This document shows positions 10,785 through 24,807 of a stretch of 64,000 nt of DNA, piece by piece; position 1 is the stretch's first letter, and every line of letters starts with the position of its first letter. Source of the stretch: Mixophyes australis (taxonomy: Eukaryota; Chordata; Amphibia; Anura; Limnodynastidae). The notes beneath the pieces are model-generated. The model saw nothing but the letters and a program-made list of their open reading frames with translations. It did not search any database and was not told where the DNA came from. The stretch spans positions 9,856,934 to 9,920,933 of the forward strand of contig JAVHZZ010000008.1 in the NCBI GenBank assembly GCA_036250195.1, read 5' to 3'. The position numbers and the translations under genes were made by a program.

Positions 10785-11144
10785 GCATCATCATCATCAT
10801 CATTTCATATTTATATAGCGCCACTAATTCCGCAGCGCTGTACAGAGAACTCACATCAGTCCCTGCCCCATTGGGGCTTACAGTCTAATTTCCCTAATAT
10901 AAACACACACTCACACAGAGGAAGACAGACAGAGAGACAGAGAGATTAGGGTCAATTTTGATAGCAGCCAATTAACCTACCAGTGTCTTTTTGGAGTGTG
11001 GGAGGAAACCGGAGCACCCGGAGGAAACCAACGCAAACACGGGGAGAACATACAAACTCCACACAGATAAGGCCATGGTCGGGAATTGAACTCATGACCC
11101 CAGTGCTGTGAGGCAGAAGTGCTAACCACTAGGCCACTGTGATG
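10785..11144 (-). mobile_element. tRNA-headed SINE with L2-type tail
   Basis: Reverse-strand copy lying 150 bp from the SINE at 10312-10630, so the two form an inverted pair that could fold in a transcript. The head (complement of CACTAGGCCACTGTGATGC) and the ATCATCATCATCAT tail end are both visible. Confidence 0.88.
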
Positions 11145-12749
11145 CATGCATACGTGACTGTCATCACTATTAATCGGCACTTACACCCGACCAAGTGATA
11201 AAACAGATAAACATGTATCCGTGAGATGCCCTAAGATTGAATTGGACGCTGCTGCTACGTGCGCTCCAGCTTGGCACGCCCTTACTGTACATTGACTACG
11301 GGCATACGCTCATTCCCGTCCTCATGCCGCCCATGAAATCATAGGCTGTCGTAAGGGTCCTCTGCGCTCAAAGATGAACTGGAGGCTGCTGCGCTCTGGC
11401 GTATGGTTTGTTTCTGGGCATACGCAGAGTGATTTTACGCAAAATACAAACCGGCATTTACGTGCCTTAATGAATCTGGCCCTGTTTATTTTATATAGTT
11501 TCAGTAGATTTTATTAGAGATACTGATTTATGTGTTTACTATTTGTACTTTGTTTTGTATTGAACAAGAACACAGAATCCTCTAAGTCATCTATCTCTTC
11601 AGTTCTGAATTTGGACTATATATGGTAGAGTTATTGTATTCATTTTACTGCTCTCTTTTTCTCTTTTGTTGTTCTCTTCCAGCTGAGCTGCTTTATATGT
11701 TGGAGTCAGTTTGATGGTTCTTGTAAATAACTTAAATAATCATTTTATAACTGTTATGTTAGATGAAATACACATGGGCAAGCTCTTAGCAACTAAGTTA
11801 TATTCCACAATGAATAAATACACTTACTCTTTATAAAGTGATGTTTGTGCCAAAACAAATGTAACAATGAAAAGCTTTAGTCAAGTGCTCTGTATTGCAG
11901 AGCTGGGATGACAGATTTGTCACCTCTGGTGCTTTTGTTAAACTGATGCATTACCTTTATAATGAGAAGCTGAGGTACTAACGCTTAAAGGAGCAGTTAT
12001 ACCTTAAATACCAACATTCCCTGTTCAATACAAAGTGCATTCTAGGTAGCTATAAGTATCAAAAATGTTTTAGGATTATTTATTATTTATTCTAACAGTA
12101 AGTGCAGAGGGTCAATTTCTTCTTATTATCATCATTGCATTAGAGGACATACAGTATGCCATCATATTTGTAGCCCAAACCCTCCCAGCAAAGTGCATAT
12201 GTTTTTTTAAAGTGCTAGAATGCTTGCTTAATCTGTCTCCTCCAGAGAGTTACCCTTTAGAACGAACCATGTTACACTGCTGGGCAGGTGACAAATGTAA
12301 TATGACATCAATATTTACTGTTGGGAAGGGGGGGAGGGGTCCTATCTCAAAGCTGAGAAGTATTTGTGTGCAACTTGCAAAATCCAGCATGTAAAAAAAT
12401 TGCATTTGCCCCCTCGCATCACAACATGGCCTGTCCAGGTGCACATTGAACCCTTTAATAAAAAAATAAAAAAAAGTGAGTATATAAAGGGCATTGTTTG
12501 GAGTTAGGAGCAAATCTAGCTAAAGCATGTTAGAAGTAACATACAAATTCGTAAAAGAGATGCACATATTTTACATTACATACAAGAACAATCAAAGCTA
12601 ACAATTTCGACAGTGGTTACGCATGTCAAGAAGGACGAGGTCCTGGAAAGCAGCTAAGCCAAGCTCGCGGAACATTGTCAACAGTAATTAGAAGGACAAA
12701 ATCAAGATTACATGAGTAAAGAGAGAGCAGCTATTGCACAAAAAGCCAT

Positions 12750-13940
12750 CTCTCAGGTAACACGTAGGCCCGGGAGCCACCCCTGGAGGTGAGAATGGTA
12801 ATTAAAGGAGTTAGAGAGTGATGGGTCAGTCGTTGGCACGTACACGGGTCTTATACCAAAAAGTGTCCTTAAAACAGCCCAAAACACATTCTTTAATTGG
12901 GTTGGGAAGAGTGTCAGTGTAGCTTTCCCATATTTCAAAAAATGCAGCTGAGTCTGCAAATAGATGTTTTCTTACTGCTTATTGATACTTTCATACCTCT
13001 GGGCAACATTCCAAAGATAGCCCATTCCACTGTTAAAGGGAGACAATTAACAACGTAGTTTGTGACCATCCAGATGTGGGTCCAGAACTGTTTCACTGGT
13101 GGGCAGTCCCATAAGCAATGGGCCATATCTGCCATCAGGCAGCCACATTTCAGACATTAGTGATCAGCTGTCAAACCTATTTTTAAACAATGGGATGGGG
13201 ACAAGTAAGCTCTATGGTAAACATTAAGAGACATTTCCAAATAAGTTGTCGCTAGGAGCAATCTGCTAGAGAGCGGAATAAAAAATCCGTAGTCAACTCA
13301 GGAAGCGCTCCCTCCATTGCCCCAATCCCGTCTTCAAGGTATCACAGTCAAGTGTTGCACATACAAATGTATAATGAATGGAAATAGCCCCATGTGGGGA
13401 AGGTTGTCTAAGAAGCAAAGAATCTAGGGGGGTTGTCCCAATCAAGTTGGGAACATAGACTGGCCACCACAGTCGCATAATGTTGACCCTGCTAAAAAGC
13501 TAGTCTGAACAGCCTGATCGCTTCATGTCGGTTCCCTGCTTGTTGGAAAGTCAACGGCTTTTTGGTAGATGAATTCAAGTACCGCCCCAGCGTCCCAAGC
13601 CCCGCGGCAGTCCATAGAGTGAAGGGATAGGCAGCCATCCTGAAAACTATAATTCCCAAGCAAATGGAGATGGACAGATAAATAAGGATTTAGTTGTTGT
13701 CGTACTTTGTGCCACGACTTTCTAGTGGAGATCAAAAAAGGGTTATCAAAGGCTTCCACTGGCACCTCATGGTCATGTATATGAAGGACAGCTGTCAGTT
13801 TTAGGACAGAGAGGAAATTCTGTTCCACGGAGGTATTTACATAGGTGTCATACCCTTGTAACCAATCCTTCAAAAACCTAAGTTGGGTAGCCTGATTATA
13901 GAGATCTATATTGGGCAAATTAATTTCGTCCTCCATTTAA
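12750..13940 (-). mobile_element. L1-like LINE, ORF2 C-terminal remnant
   Basis: Decayed 3' half of an L1-clade ORF2 on the minus strand. At 13523-13936 the reverse reading contains EDEINLPNIDLYNQATQLRF and then WL, like the post-RT segment of L1 ORF2 (LP-x2-LY-x2-A-x-QL). At 13060-13160 it contains a CLKCG, then AHCLWDCPPVKQFW arrangement, resembling the L1 C-terminal cysteine motif (CxxC, H, C, then FW). Stops and frame changes separate these parts. No RT core, endonuclease or 3' tail was identified. Confidence 0.7.
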
Positions 13941-13984
13941 ATACTGAATTCAGACGTTGTACAGTGTTACAGTATGATCAGGAC

Positions 13985-14465
13985 TTTTGGATTTGGTTTC
14001 AGATTGCTCTATCCATGTCAGTGTTATAGTGCTCTGATTAGTTACAGTCTGGTCTATCTATGTCAGTGTTATAATGTTCTGATTGGTTACAGTTTGGTCT
14101 AGCCATGTCAATGTTCTAAGGCTTTGATTGGTTACAGTTTGGTTTAATATTGTTAATTTTCTAATTCTCTGGCTACAGTTTGATTTAGCCATGTCAGTGT
14201 TCTAATGCTCTGATTTGTTACAGTTTGGTCTATCTATGTAAATGTTCTAATACTTTGATTGTTTACAGTTTAATAGTGTTCATTTTCTAATTCTCTGATT
14301 GGCTACAGATCGGTTTAGCCATGTCAATGTTCTAATGCTCTCATTGGTAACAGGTTAGTCCAGTCATGTTAAAATTCTAATGCTTTGATTGGCTACAGTT
14401 TGGTCTAGCCATGTGGCTGTCCCTTGCTCTGATTGGTTAGTTTACTATTGTTAATGTTCTAATAT
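13985..14465. repeat. minisatellite, about 47-60-bp units, 8-10 copies
   Basis: Repeats of a phrase such as CTGATTGGTTACAGTTTGGT followed by CTAGCCATGTCAATGTTCTA. Spacing is uneven and some units are shortened. Each well-preserved unit holds GATTGG, the complement of a CCAAT box. Confidence 0.85.
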
Positions 14466-14646
14466 TAGTAATATCAGGCCACCGCTGTACAAATCTGATG
14501 ACTATATTAGCCACCAATTATAATCATATAACTTACCTGAATTAGCACAATGTAAACCTATTTTTGGCCTTAGCGGTAAATAAGCTCACAAATTTCATAT
14601 ATACAGCAAAGTATGTTGGTGAAATACAGGTTATGATAAATATGAA

Positions 14647-14966
14647 GGGCCTGATTCGTTAAAGAAAGTAAAGAGGAAAAAAGAGTAACTTTGCACCTTG
14701 CAAAATCATGTTGCATTGTAGGTAGGATGTAAATGTAAATTGTAGGGACAGATTTATAGTTGGGGTAGGGCATGTCCTAGATAAACATTTAATTTCAGTG
14801 TACAATTAAAATTATCAAGTATTTGTGTCCTACATGAAAACACAGCCAGTATTTAATGTATGTGCAAAATAATAAACTAATTTTCGCCCCTTGCATTGCA
14901 ACATGGTTTGTCCAGGAGAAAATGTACTCTTTTTTTTTGGCTTACTTTCCATAATGAATCAGGCCT
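14647..14966 (-). mobile_element. Harbinger-like MITE (family E), 320 bp
   Basis: Termini GGGCCTGATTCGTTAA and the complement of AGGCCTGATTCATTATGG, flanked by GAA on both sides (14644-14646, 14967-14969). The interior (GGACAGATTTATAGTTGGGG, then GGGCATGTCCTAGATAA) is the reverse complement of the copies at 20948 and 40777. Confidence 0.8.
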
Positions 14967-15739
14967 GAAATGTATTGTTAAGCTGCATTTAAAAACAACA
15001 TCTGTGAATTATTTTCCCACTGACTGCAGAGACATAATTATCTTGTATGATAACCACCCACACAACACTTCTAACATGCTGACACACAATACATACTACG
15101 TAAAGCAGAATATATGTATCATCCTAGACTATTCATTCACCACTATGGCTTAGTCACATCCCAGCTATCCATCCATTGTTCACAAACCCCTTCTTTAGTT
15201 GGTCTTGATGTATTTGTCTCTACAGGTAATTTTGCCACAATGCCTGTCGATGTAGATAGTGTTTTGCTGTATCTTGCGTCATGTTATACTGTATCCGTAA
15301 CACAGATTATCATACAACAGGTATCTCCAGACTTAAGCAAAAGTGCAAACTGTTGAGACAAATCTCACTTCTAAAATGTTGGGTTGTCCTCAATCAGTAC
15401 AGTGAATTTACAATGGTTATTAACAGAATTTAAGAATAATGTGGTACAATTTGGGCCCCATGGGTTTCTTTTCCCTTCCCCCTTGGTTGGAGAAAAAAAG
15501 GGGACTATTCTGGGAAAACCAGGACACATGGGAGCCCTACTAATAGGATGGCTACTAATGTTGTACATTGTCATTTCTACCATGTGCTGGCCGGCCTGGG
15601 TGTAAATTTGTTGCCCTCCACTGTTCTGTGCTGCCCCGTTCCTCCCCCCTCCCTATATATCCCTCTTTCAGCACATTTATAAATATAATATGTAACTAAT
15701 TATTGTTCTACAAAATACAAAATGGTGCTGGAGCTCAAC

Positions 15740-16148
15740 TCTGCCTTTACACAGCTCCGCCCCTACACAGCTCCACCCCTACACATGTCCACTGTAACAC
15801 AGCTCCACCCCTACACAGCTCCACTGTAACACAGCTCCACCCCTACACAGCTCCACTGTAACACAGCCCTGCCTCCCACAGCTCTGCCCCTACACAGCTC
15901 TGCCCCTACACAGCTCCGCCCCTACACAGCTCCACTGTAACACAGCTCCACCCCTACACAGCTCCACTGTAACACAGCCCTGCCTCCCACAGCTCCGCCC
16001 CTACACAGCTCCACTGTAACACAGCCCTGCCTCCCACAGCTCCGCTCGTACACAGATCTGCCCCTACACAGCTCCACTGTAACACAGCCCTGCCTCCCAC
16101 AGCTCCGCTCCTACACAGCTCTGCCCCTACACAGCTCCGCCCCTACAT
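15740..16148. repeat. minisatellite of 15-16-bp and 31-bp C-rich units
   Basis: Dozens of copies of ACACAGCTCCGCCCCT and ACACAGCTCCACTGTA in mixed order, with longer blocks such as ACACAGCCCTGCCTCCCACA recurring. There are no stable protein frames. Confidence 0.92.
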
Positions 16149-17332
16149 TCCTGCCACCCGAGTCTGAGCTTATGTGGCCTTTTCAGAGATCCAGGTCTTG
16201 CTGTTGGTGCTTCTTACTGCACTCTCCAGTTGACTTGGAGCCTTTTCTAGGAATTGCCCCAATGGGATCCATAATACTGTTAATGTTCTAATGCTCTAAC
16301 GCTAGCACAATCCTGTAAATAGGATTCACAATGGAGCCCATTGTCTCCATTGTCGGCATACCCACTTATGTTTTTACTAGTATTTGGGCTTTTAGCTTAC
16401 GCATTGTGACGCTGTTAACGTCAGCTAATATAGTGAAGTCCATAGAATGACTTCCAATGACCTTTTGAACACAAGTATAAATGCTTGTTAGCACAGGTCT
16501 GGGTTTGATAAGTTGTTTAACTGGCATTTACACTTGCACTTATAACAAATGCCAGTTAAATGCCAATCAGTCCCCGGCTGTGTCTCTCCCAGTTTATAGC
16601 TGAACATCGGCTGGACAACGTGGTCCGACACTGTGATAAATTGCTAAGCATGTCACCAAAAATGAGATGTGTGCTTAGTGGGATTCATGTCCCTGGTTTA
16701 ATTCCCCTAATCTGCCACCGTCTCCCAACATTGCATCCTGTTTAACTAAAGGATATATGGCGAGTCTGCTCCCTAGAGTAATGTCTTCTTGTCTACATCT
16801 GTCAACAGTTTATATTTTTATCTGAAAGTCGCTTGCAGTAATTCTCCCCAGTTGTACAGCGCAGTATAGTATAGCTGGCATTACAGATTAATGGCGATAA
16901 TAAAAACATCATGGCAGAAACAAGTATGTGTGATTTTAATAACAGGCCGTTTAATCAAAATAAACTATCTCTATTCTTAGTTCAGTTATGAAAGAATCCT
17001 GTAACTGCTGAACAGACAATCCTGATTCTGTTATTGCTACACTGCTGGTAGTAATGCAGGATGCATTATAATGTACTTGCATTAACCTCACCCCAAGGTA
17101 ACAAGTTCAAGTGCTAAATGGAATGTTACACATTCTCTGAGATCACCCCATCGGAATTCTGAGAACCCAGGATCATCTTACGCAGATTGATGTCATGTTA
17201 GGACCTGAGCAACCTAATTGTATGGAATTTAAACAGTTTTTGGTTGTTTTGTTTTTTTGCAATTTTGATTCATTTATGATTGTTTCAGAGCTAAGGCTAA
17301 CCCATTAACCCACAGAGGTATTACGGTTATGA

Positions 17333-17560
<228 letters not shown>

Positions 17561-17796
17561 TAATGAGTCTCCTTTATCATTGTCATGAGTTTAGCAACAT
17601 TACACAGACAATAATGGGGGAACTAGTCCTTTTTTGCAGCATGCATATTACACCTACTGCGAGTGATGTGATCTCATCTTAGCTGACATTACAATAACAG
17701 CACATATGTTCTGGGATCTGCAGTTTATCCCACATTGGGCTTCACTCATTTTTATTCATCGGAGGATTCTCTCCAACCCACCAGATTTTGCATTGT

Positions 17797-17801
<5 letters not shown>

Positions 17802-17827
<26 letters not shown>
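17802..17827 (+). repeat. 26-base A-tract
   Basis: Uninterrupted run of A after CATTGTTTTGT. No retroposed body could be recognised upstream, so a poly(A) tail origin is not shown. Confidence 0.9.
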
Positions 17828-17832
<5 letters not shown>

Positions 17833-19264
17833 TGAATGCAGAGTGCTACTTTTCGGATAATATTTTGTATTTTTCTAATGTGATACAATGTTTGCAGGGT
17901 TGTTCTTGAGGATTCCTCAAATAAATACTTATCCCTTTATTGTGTGGTAGGAAGGTTCACACTTACCGGTCAATCAGTAGGGAAGTCACCTGTTCTTGAA
18001 AAGGAATTTTAAAAACACTGAGGATTACTTACAAATTTTAAACAATAAATTCTGGAAAATAAAGAGCATGGACTCTATATTGACTTGCCTTTCATTATCA
18101 GAGCTTTATGATTTCAGGCGCAATGATTTGAATGGGCAATTTGCATTTTACCCCAAATTGCTGCATGGGTTTTAAGGTGTGCACTTTGGTAACTAAAGAG
18201 TTAAAGGTTAAATCTAATAAAGACTCTACCCTGAAGGGTTTCTCTGACAAACCAGACTCAGAGCAATCTATTTCTCCTGGCACGGTGGCAGGCTCCTGTT
18301 ATTAACAGTACATCTTACAGTGTGTGCAGCTTTGGGGAAACAGTGTTTCTGTGTCTGGGAAGAGGGTGGCTGTAGATTAAAATAAGTAACTGAGCAATAG
18401 GCGGCATTAATGACACTAATAGAAGCAACAGTCTAGGACAGCAGCTCAGAAATGCAAAAAGGTAAATTTGCATACTGGTGTGTAAATAAACTAAAACAGG
18501 AGGTAACCTAGCAAATGGGAGTTGCTCCCTTCGTTTATTTGTAGTTTCAGAATTTATCTAATGTGTAAACAGACTATTTTTAATGAACTGATGGATCTCT
18601 GCAGCTGGCAATGAGTTGTCAATAGAAAATTGAATTTATATATATTTAAAGGGGATCTCTAGCCAAAAATATTTTTTCCATTTTATATGCGGGGGACACC
18701 TATCCTCGCTCCTACCTCCTGTTGGGTCCTGACACCTTCTTGTCATGCCCGGTAATCACCACAGTTACTATGAAGGAGCGCCTGCACCATGTCCCGAAAA
18801 TATTAACTACAGCGTCCACGAGCATTGTATTCACAGCCTCTTGAGACTGATTCATGATGGGGGATGCCGCAGGGGAGTTCAAGTTTTGTTGGACTGCTAT
18901 GTATAAACCAATGCAGGGTTGAGAGGAGGTTGGATCTCTGGATAGAGGGAAGGTGTTAAGTAAATTGAGATTTTAATAGGAAAATGGATTGCAATGATTA
19001 ATACTTTTAAATATGATAAATGTATATATGTCATCAAATATAATGCTTTTGATTCATTTAAAGGTATATAACTTAAGTTACCAATATACTAAAATAAAAT
19101 ATAATAAATATCTTTAGACAATCTATTCTCACAATAAGGAAATCCCCCCTCCATACAGCAAATCATGGGTGTCATATAGCAAGTATTTTGATTTAACTGG
19201 TTCTCGGTTGTTCTTCAACGACTTTGCCATTGTTTTCAATTGCCTAGGGTGGCATGATTCTAAA

Positions 19265-19330
19265 TACAGCCCAATTGTAAAGCGCTACGGAATTTGCTGG
19301 CGCTATATAAATAAATGTTGATGATGAATG
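19265..19330 (+). mobile_element. L2/SINE-type 3' tail fragment
   Basis: CCCAATTGTAAAGCGCTACG, then GGCGCTATATAAATAAATGT and a GATGATGA tail. Nearly identical to 6046-6110 but without an upstream body. Confidence 0.7.
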
Positions 19331-20334
19331 TAAGGCTCTATAGGAATGTATGGTTTGTGGTATAAGGATTTAACTAAATCTCTGTCCTTGTTAACTTGTA
19401 GTGTCCTTGTTTAAAGTTCTCCAGCTATGTCCTAGTTAATGATAGGGCTACCAGTGGTGTGATACCCACTTAGGTACCTCCCCATACAATGAAACAAAGA
19501 GGCACATACCCAGTTTGTAAGCTCTGTTACACCATTCACAACAACATCATGTCTCGGGCTGTGGACCTTTATTCAGGTGGCACCTGAAGATGAATCCATG
19601 TACCAAATCCAAGAGAGCCTACAAGCTTTAAAGTCTACGCATGTACCTCCGTAATAGTATATTACACTGTGTATTAGCTATATTCACAGCACAGGCTCTC
19701 TCCACCTGACAAGAGGATGGATCATAATAACAGCTATATTCTATTGCTGAGGGACGGTCTATACCTAGACATCCCCTTTAAGATAAAGTGTAACGATTAT
19801 AGGATGAATCAGTATCATCAATCATAGTCAATTTACCAACCAGCAATTTACTGCTGCCACACTGCACCTGAATAGAACAGACAATCTCTCCAGGCTGAGA
19901 TGTGGCGGTTGATACAATGTATCGTTATATAATTGAAAAACACAATGTATCGTTATATAACCAGATAACACAGAAAGCTTGTTCACAACTGAGCACTTAA
20001 GAGTTTGTTGCAGTTAATGGTAAATAGTGGCCCATAATGTTTTTTGCAGTTAACTGAAATATCCCCTTAGTTACAGGTAATGTAATCAGAGATCTGTCGC
20101 AACATTACACAGGTTCTCCATTTAATCCATAGCCACAGCGCACTATTCACTGCAATAAATTCTACACCATCTGTAAGAAGAAATGAGAAACATTTATAAA
20201 ATGAATTTAGTTTTCTGTCCGACATGTTTCTGCAACGATGCAACACAGGAGAAATGTCTCTCTCTGGGAGCCACTAAAATAGATCTCTGTTCCAGCGCTA
20301 AAAATATTCCTAAACAATCTGTCCTGTATGATAA

Positions 20335-20496
<162 letters not shown>

Positions 20497-20601
20497 TGAG
20501 TTTTATTTATATTATCATGACAGAAGGGAATAAGTGTTATATATAGTATGCATATGTACAAACAAATAAAAATCAGAACCTATTGCAGTTAAATACTTAC
20601 A

Positions 20602-20616
20602 ATATATATATATTTA

Positions 20617-20669
<53 letters not shown>

Positions 20670-20681
20670 TTATAATGTATA

Positions 20682-20724
<43 letters not shown>

Positions 20725-20725
20725 C
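20602..20725. repeat. TA/TG compound microsatellite
   Basis: Alternating (TA)n with short TG blocks over about 120 bp, in the AK4 intron just after the third visible exon. A smaller TA/CA tract follows at 20917-20944, next to a MITE. Confidence 0.95.
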
Positions 20726-20947
20726 AATTACAAATGTGTTTTTAATTGGGTCATTTTCTGAGAGGGTTGTTAACCTTTGGGGAGCTGGTTATTATTATAA
20801 CGGTGTGACCCAAGCTGCTGGTCCCTTAGTTACAGTGATTATCTGCCCGTGGTGGCTAACTCTAGGCTGGTTATATCATTTTTAGGGGCTTCATTTTAAA
20901 AAAAAATTAAAAAATAATATATATATATATACACACACACACACAAT

Positions 20948-21266
20948 GGGCCTGAGTCATTTGGGAAAGTAAGGCAAAAAAACTAGTAAATGTTCTTTGG
21001 GTCAAACCATGTTACAACGCAAGGGGTGAAGATTAGTTTATTATTTTGCACATAAGTTAAATACTGGCTGTTTTCTCATCTAGCACACAAATACTTGATA
21101 GCTTTACTTTTACACAGAAATTTAAAGATTATCTAGGACATGCCCTATCCTAACTATAAATCTGTCCAAACATTTTAAATTTACCTCCCCTCCAATGCAA
21201 CATGGTTTTACCCAGGTGCAAAGTTACTCCTTTTTTAAGCTTTGCTCTCCTTAGTGACTCAGGCCC
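20948..21266 (+). mobile_element. Harbinger-like MITE (family E), 319 bp
   Basis: Termini GGGCCTGAGTCATTTGGG and the complement of GGGCCTGAGTCACTAAGG. The interior matches the copy at 40777-41062 in the same orientation (for example CTATAAATCTGTCC and GGTGCAAAGTTACTCC). Flanking triplets (AAT and TTT) do not match, so the duplication has decayed or was trimmed. Confidence 0.78.
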
Positions 21267-22590
21267 TTTATATTTACTGTTTTTATTATCCTGCATCAGT
21301 ATGAGGATACTGTTCTTCCTATTGAGCCTGGACCAGCGCTTTCCATAGCAACAAATAAATAAGAGAACGGGACAAATCCTGCCTCCCCCTTGCCCCACAC
21401 AAATTCTATATACACCCTAATGCCCTGCCGGTCTCTGCTGATTATCACTATAACAAGGAGTGGGATCTTCCCCGTTATAATGGTTTCCAGCTGTCAGGCT
21501 GGTCAGCTCAGGACCGGTGCCTCTCTTAGGGGAGAGGGGCAAAAAAAGATGAAAACATGATGTAGCTCCCCTCTACCCCATAGAGGTTACCCTCAGCCGT
21601 GGGGGTCCTGACTGGTTGGAACCCCTAGAATTGTAACTTTGTAACCCAGACTATACAACTATGACAGCCTAGTAGAAAACACTCCCAGAGGCGGGATCTA
21701 GTGCGTGGCCCCTCCCCCTACAAAGCCATCCTGCCTTGGCTGTAGAATGTTAGAGTGATGATGTCACTATTGTTACACCAGTAACTGCTCGATCCTGCCA
21801 GCCATGTGTCTCCTTATATAAAGCCTCCGCAGTCAGCGCCAAGGACAGAAATACCTTGCATGGAATGAACTGGGCACATTCACAGCTCAACCCTTGGCTC
21901 ATAAACCTTATTTTGTTCCTGAGATCGATTACATGAGCTCTAAGTGATTGTGCATGACAGGTTTGTCTTTACACGCAGACACGGACGATCAAGGTTAAGT
22001 CCACCGTATTCTTTGTGATCCGCAGGACGTCTTGAAAAAGAAGAGTGTACAATATCAGTGCTGTCGCCTTTCCAGAGCCTTAGCTTAAAATGTTAGCTCC
22101 TGGGGTGAGGAAGAAAAATGCTGCCCCCTAGCTCTCCATTTCAACCAAATGAACCTAAAATATTCATAAACTGCTTCCCCCTTCATTGTTGCACCCTGGG
22201 TAGTCACCCCTATCGCACAGCCCTAGTTACAGCTCTGGCATCTAAATGATATGAGCTTTCATCAGTCTATAGAAGCCACCAGACTCTGTCCTGTGGGCGT
22301 GATGCAGAACAAACGTTCCAGTCTTATATATCTTATGTAAGCATAAGTTAGTGAGCCCCAGAGGTGAGGGACGGCCAGGTGGTGCCCGGTCTCACCCACG
22401 CTCCCCATGGACGTCTCTTCAGAGCATGCATGGGTACAGCATGCAACAAACTTGTGCATGCTCAGAAGAAGCCCCTACATTGCTCTATTTGTAGGGAGGC
22501 CTGTCACTGAACCCTTATCAATGTTTTGCTATGGGACCCAGGGATGCAGTGTTCTGCACAGGGGGCTATATAAAAAGGAGCCAATCACTG

Positions 22591-23035
<445 letters not shown>

Positions 23036-23622
23036 TCACAACGGTTATTTATTGATCTCTATGTGCTGTATCGATGTGGTGCAATGTTCTCACTATATGA
23101 AAACTGTATATGCTGTTTTTGTTGTTGTTCTTCATTTGAAGCGCTTTCAGCACTTACGTTTCCAAAAAAAAATAGTTTTCTTAATTTGTTCTGTGTTGCG
23201 GAGACCGTCTACGTTTCGTCAGCCAACAAATTCCAGATACGGTGATAAATCGCCTATATTTTCTGGATTATTTTTTTTTTTGGAACATATCTCTATGACG
23301 TATTTGTTATTCGTGGCCTTGTGACATTTATGATAGATGTTTTCTTGTATTTTTATGAAAAATGTATGAAAAATGTGTTATGGTTTTTTTTTAAAAAAGA
23401 AAAAGCACTATAAAACGATGTAACGTTACAATCCAAAGATGTTCAGAGATTACGTAGTAAAATGAGGTTTTAAGCAGATTAACCACCGGGTATATATTCT
23501 ACATTATAGAGAGATGCTCAACCTGGTGTATGAAGATTTGAGGTGAGATAGTTGTATTTTCATTACTATCATATCATCAAATGTGATTAAAAATACAAAT
23601 TTTCAAGATGTGTTTTTTTTTC
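23036..23622 (+). other. AK4: AK4 3' untranslated region (probable)
   Basis: Unique, AT-rich sequence after the AK4 stop codon. A variant poly(A) signal ATTAAA lies at 23586-23591. About 17 bases later comes a GT/T-rich tract (23608-23622), the arrangement expected of a vertebrate cleavage site. A later AATAAA-type cluster near 24015-24032 (GAAATAAAATAAAT) could serve as a distal site. The boundary is inferred and no transcript evidence is available. Confidence 0.55.
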
Positions 23623-24592
23623 CCTCCCATCGCTGTCCATTCATGTGCGTGATTATACATGTGTTATCATGTACACAGAGATCACATATATACTCTAACA
23701 TGCATACATGTATGTTTATATGGTGGACTTCATATAAACATGAATATACACATGCATGTTCTATATGTGATCCTGTGACACTAATAATGAGATGAATAAT
23801 CTATACATATATGTAGAGGAAACAGGAAAGATATCTTCTATGTTTCCCAGCTGATATTAGCCAGCCTGCATTGGATAAAGTTAGGATTCATTAATATATA
23901 ATGGGGATTAGGAAGATTTGTGTATATGAATGTTATAGTGTCTGACAGTTTAGGAATTGATTTTACATTGAGATGATAACTTCACCCTAAACTAAAAAAC
24001 AAATATCTGAGTGGAGATTAATGAAATAAAATAAATATTTAAGATATATAAACCTAGTATGCTCTATTCGCCAGATCATTGCCTTTGCTTTTCCAATTCA
24101 CATGAATATCATGGGGGAGAAGGGTGTAGGGGAGATTTTCGGAGAGCATCAAATCCACTCTCACCCCCCATAGTGAACCGTTAGGGTACAGAACACCAGT
24201 GTGAATTCAGTTTTTATTCTCTCTGCTTGAACTCTGCCCAGTGACCTTGGATAGATCCATCACCCCTGATATTCCTATTATCAACTATTCGGTTTCTGAG
24301 GCATATAAGATCATATAGACCCAACCGTGCTGTTCGCCTGCCCTCACTATATGTTCTGCTCAATTCCTTATATACACTGGTTGTGTCTCGTAGAAGAGAT
24401 TTTATAGAAGGACAGTAGATATATAATACATAAACCAAACTAATAATTTTCGCACACTCGTTATATCAAGGCCTTTAAAAAAATCACTCTAACTGGCCTC
24501 CAGATATATACCCTACACAACAATGTATCTAGACGTCAGTTCTATCTTGTATTTTAAACCAATAGTACAAAGAGGGAGCGTTCTGTCTTATA

Positions 24593-24807
24593 GGGGGGAA
24601 TTCAATTCCCCCCGTAGTACCGCCGCGTTAAACGTATAACCAGTATTACGATAATATTAACCCGGCTTTCTGCTCGCAGCTCCCGAGCAAAAAGCCGGCG
24701 TTAAAACTACCGTAATAACGGTATTAATGCGCACTATTACCGAATAACAGTAATAGTGCGCAGGCCACGTTACTTTTTCTAGTAACGCGGCCAATTGAAT
24801 TCCCCCC
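24593..24807. mobile_element. Harbinger-like palindromic MITE (family G), 215 bp
   Basis: Both ends read GGGGGGAATTCAATT (complement on the right), and ATA flanks each side exactly (24590-24592 and 24808-24810). Internal inverted parts such as GCGGCGTTAAACG and TAATAGTGCGCAGG give further self-complementarity. No coding capacity. Confidence 0.85.

Noticed and set aside
11217..11485. A MITE ending in TTAATGAATCTGGCCCTG
   Set aside because: Only the right end resembles the GGGCCTGATTCATTAA families; no matching left end or duplication was found.
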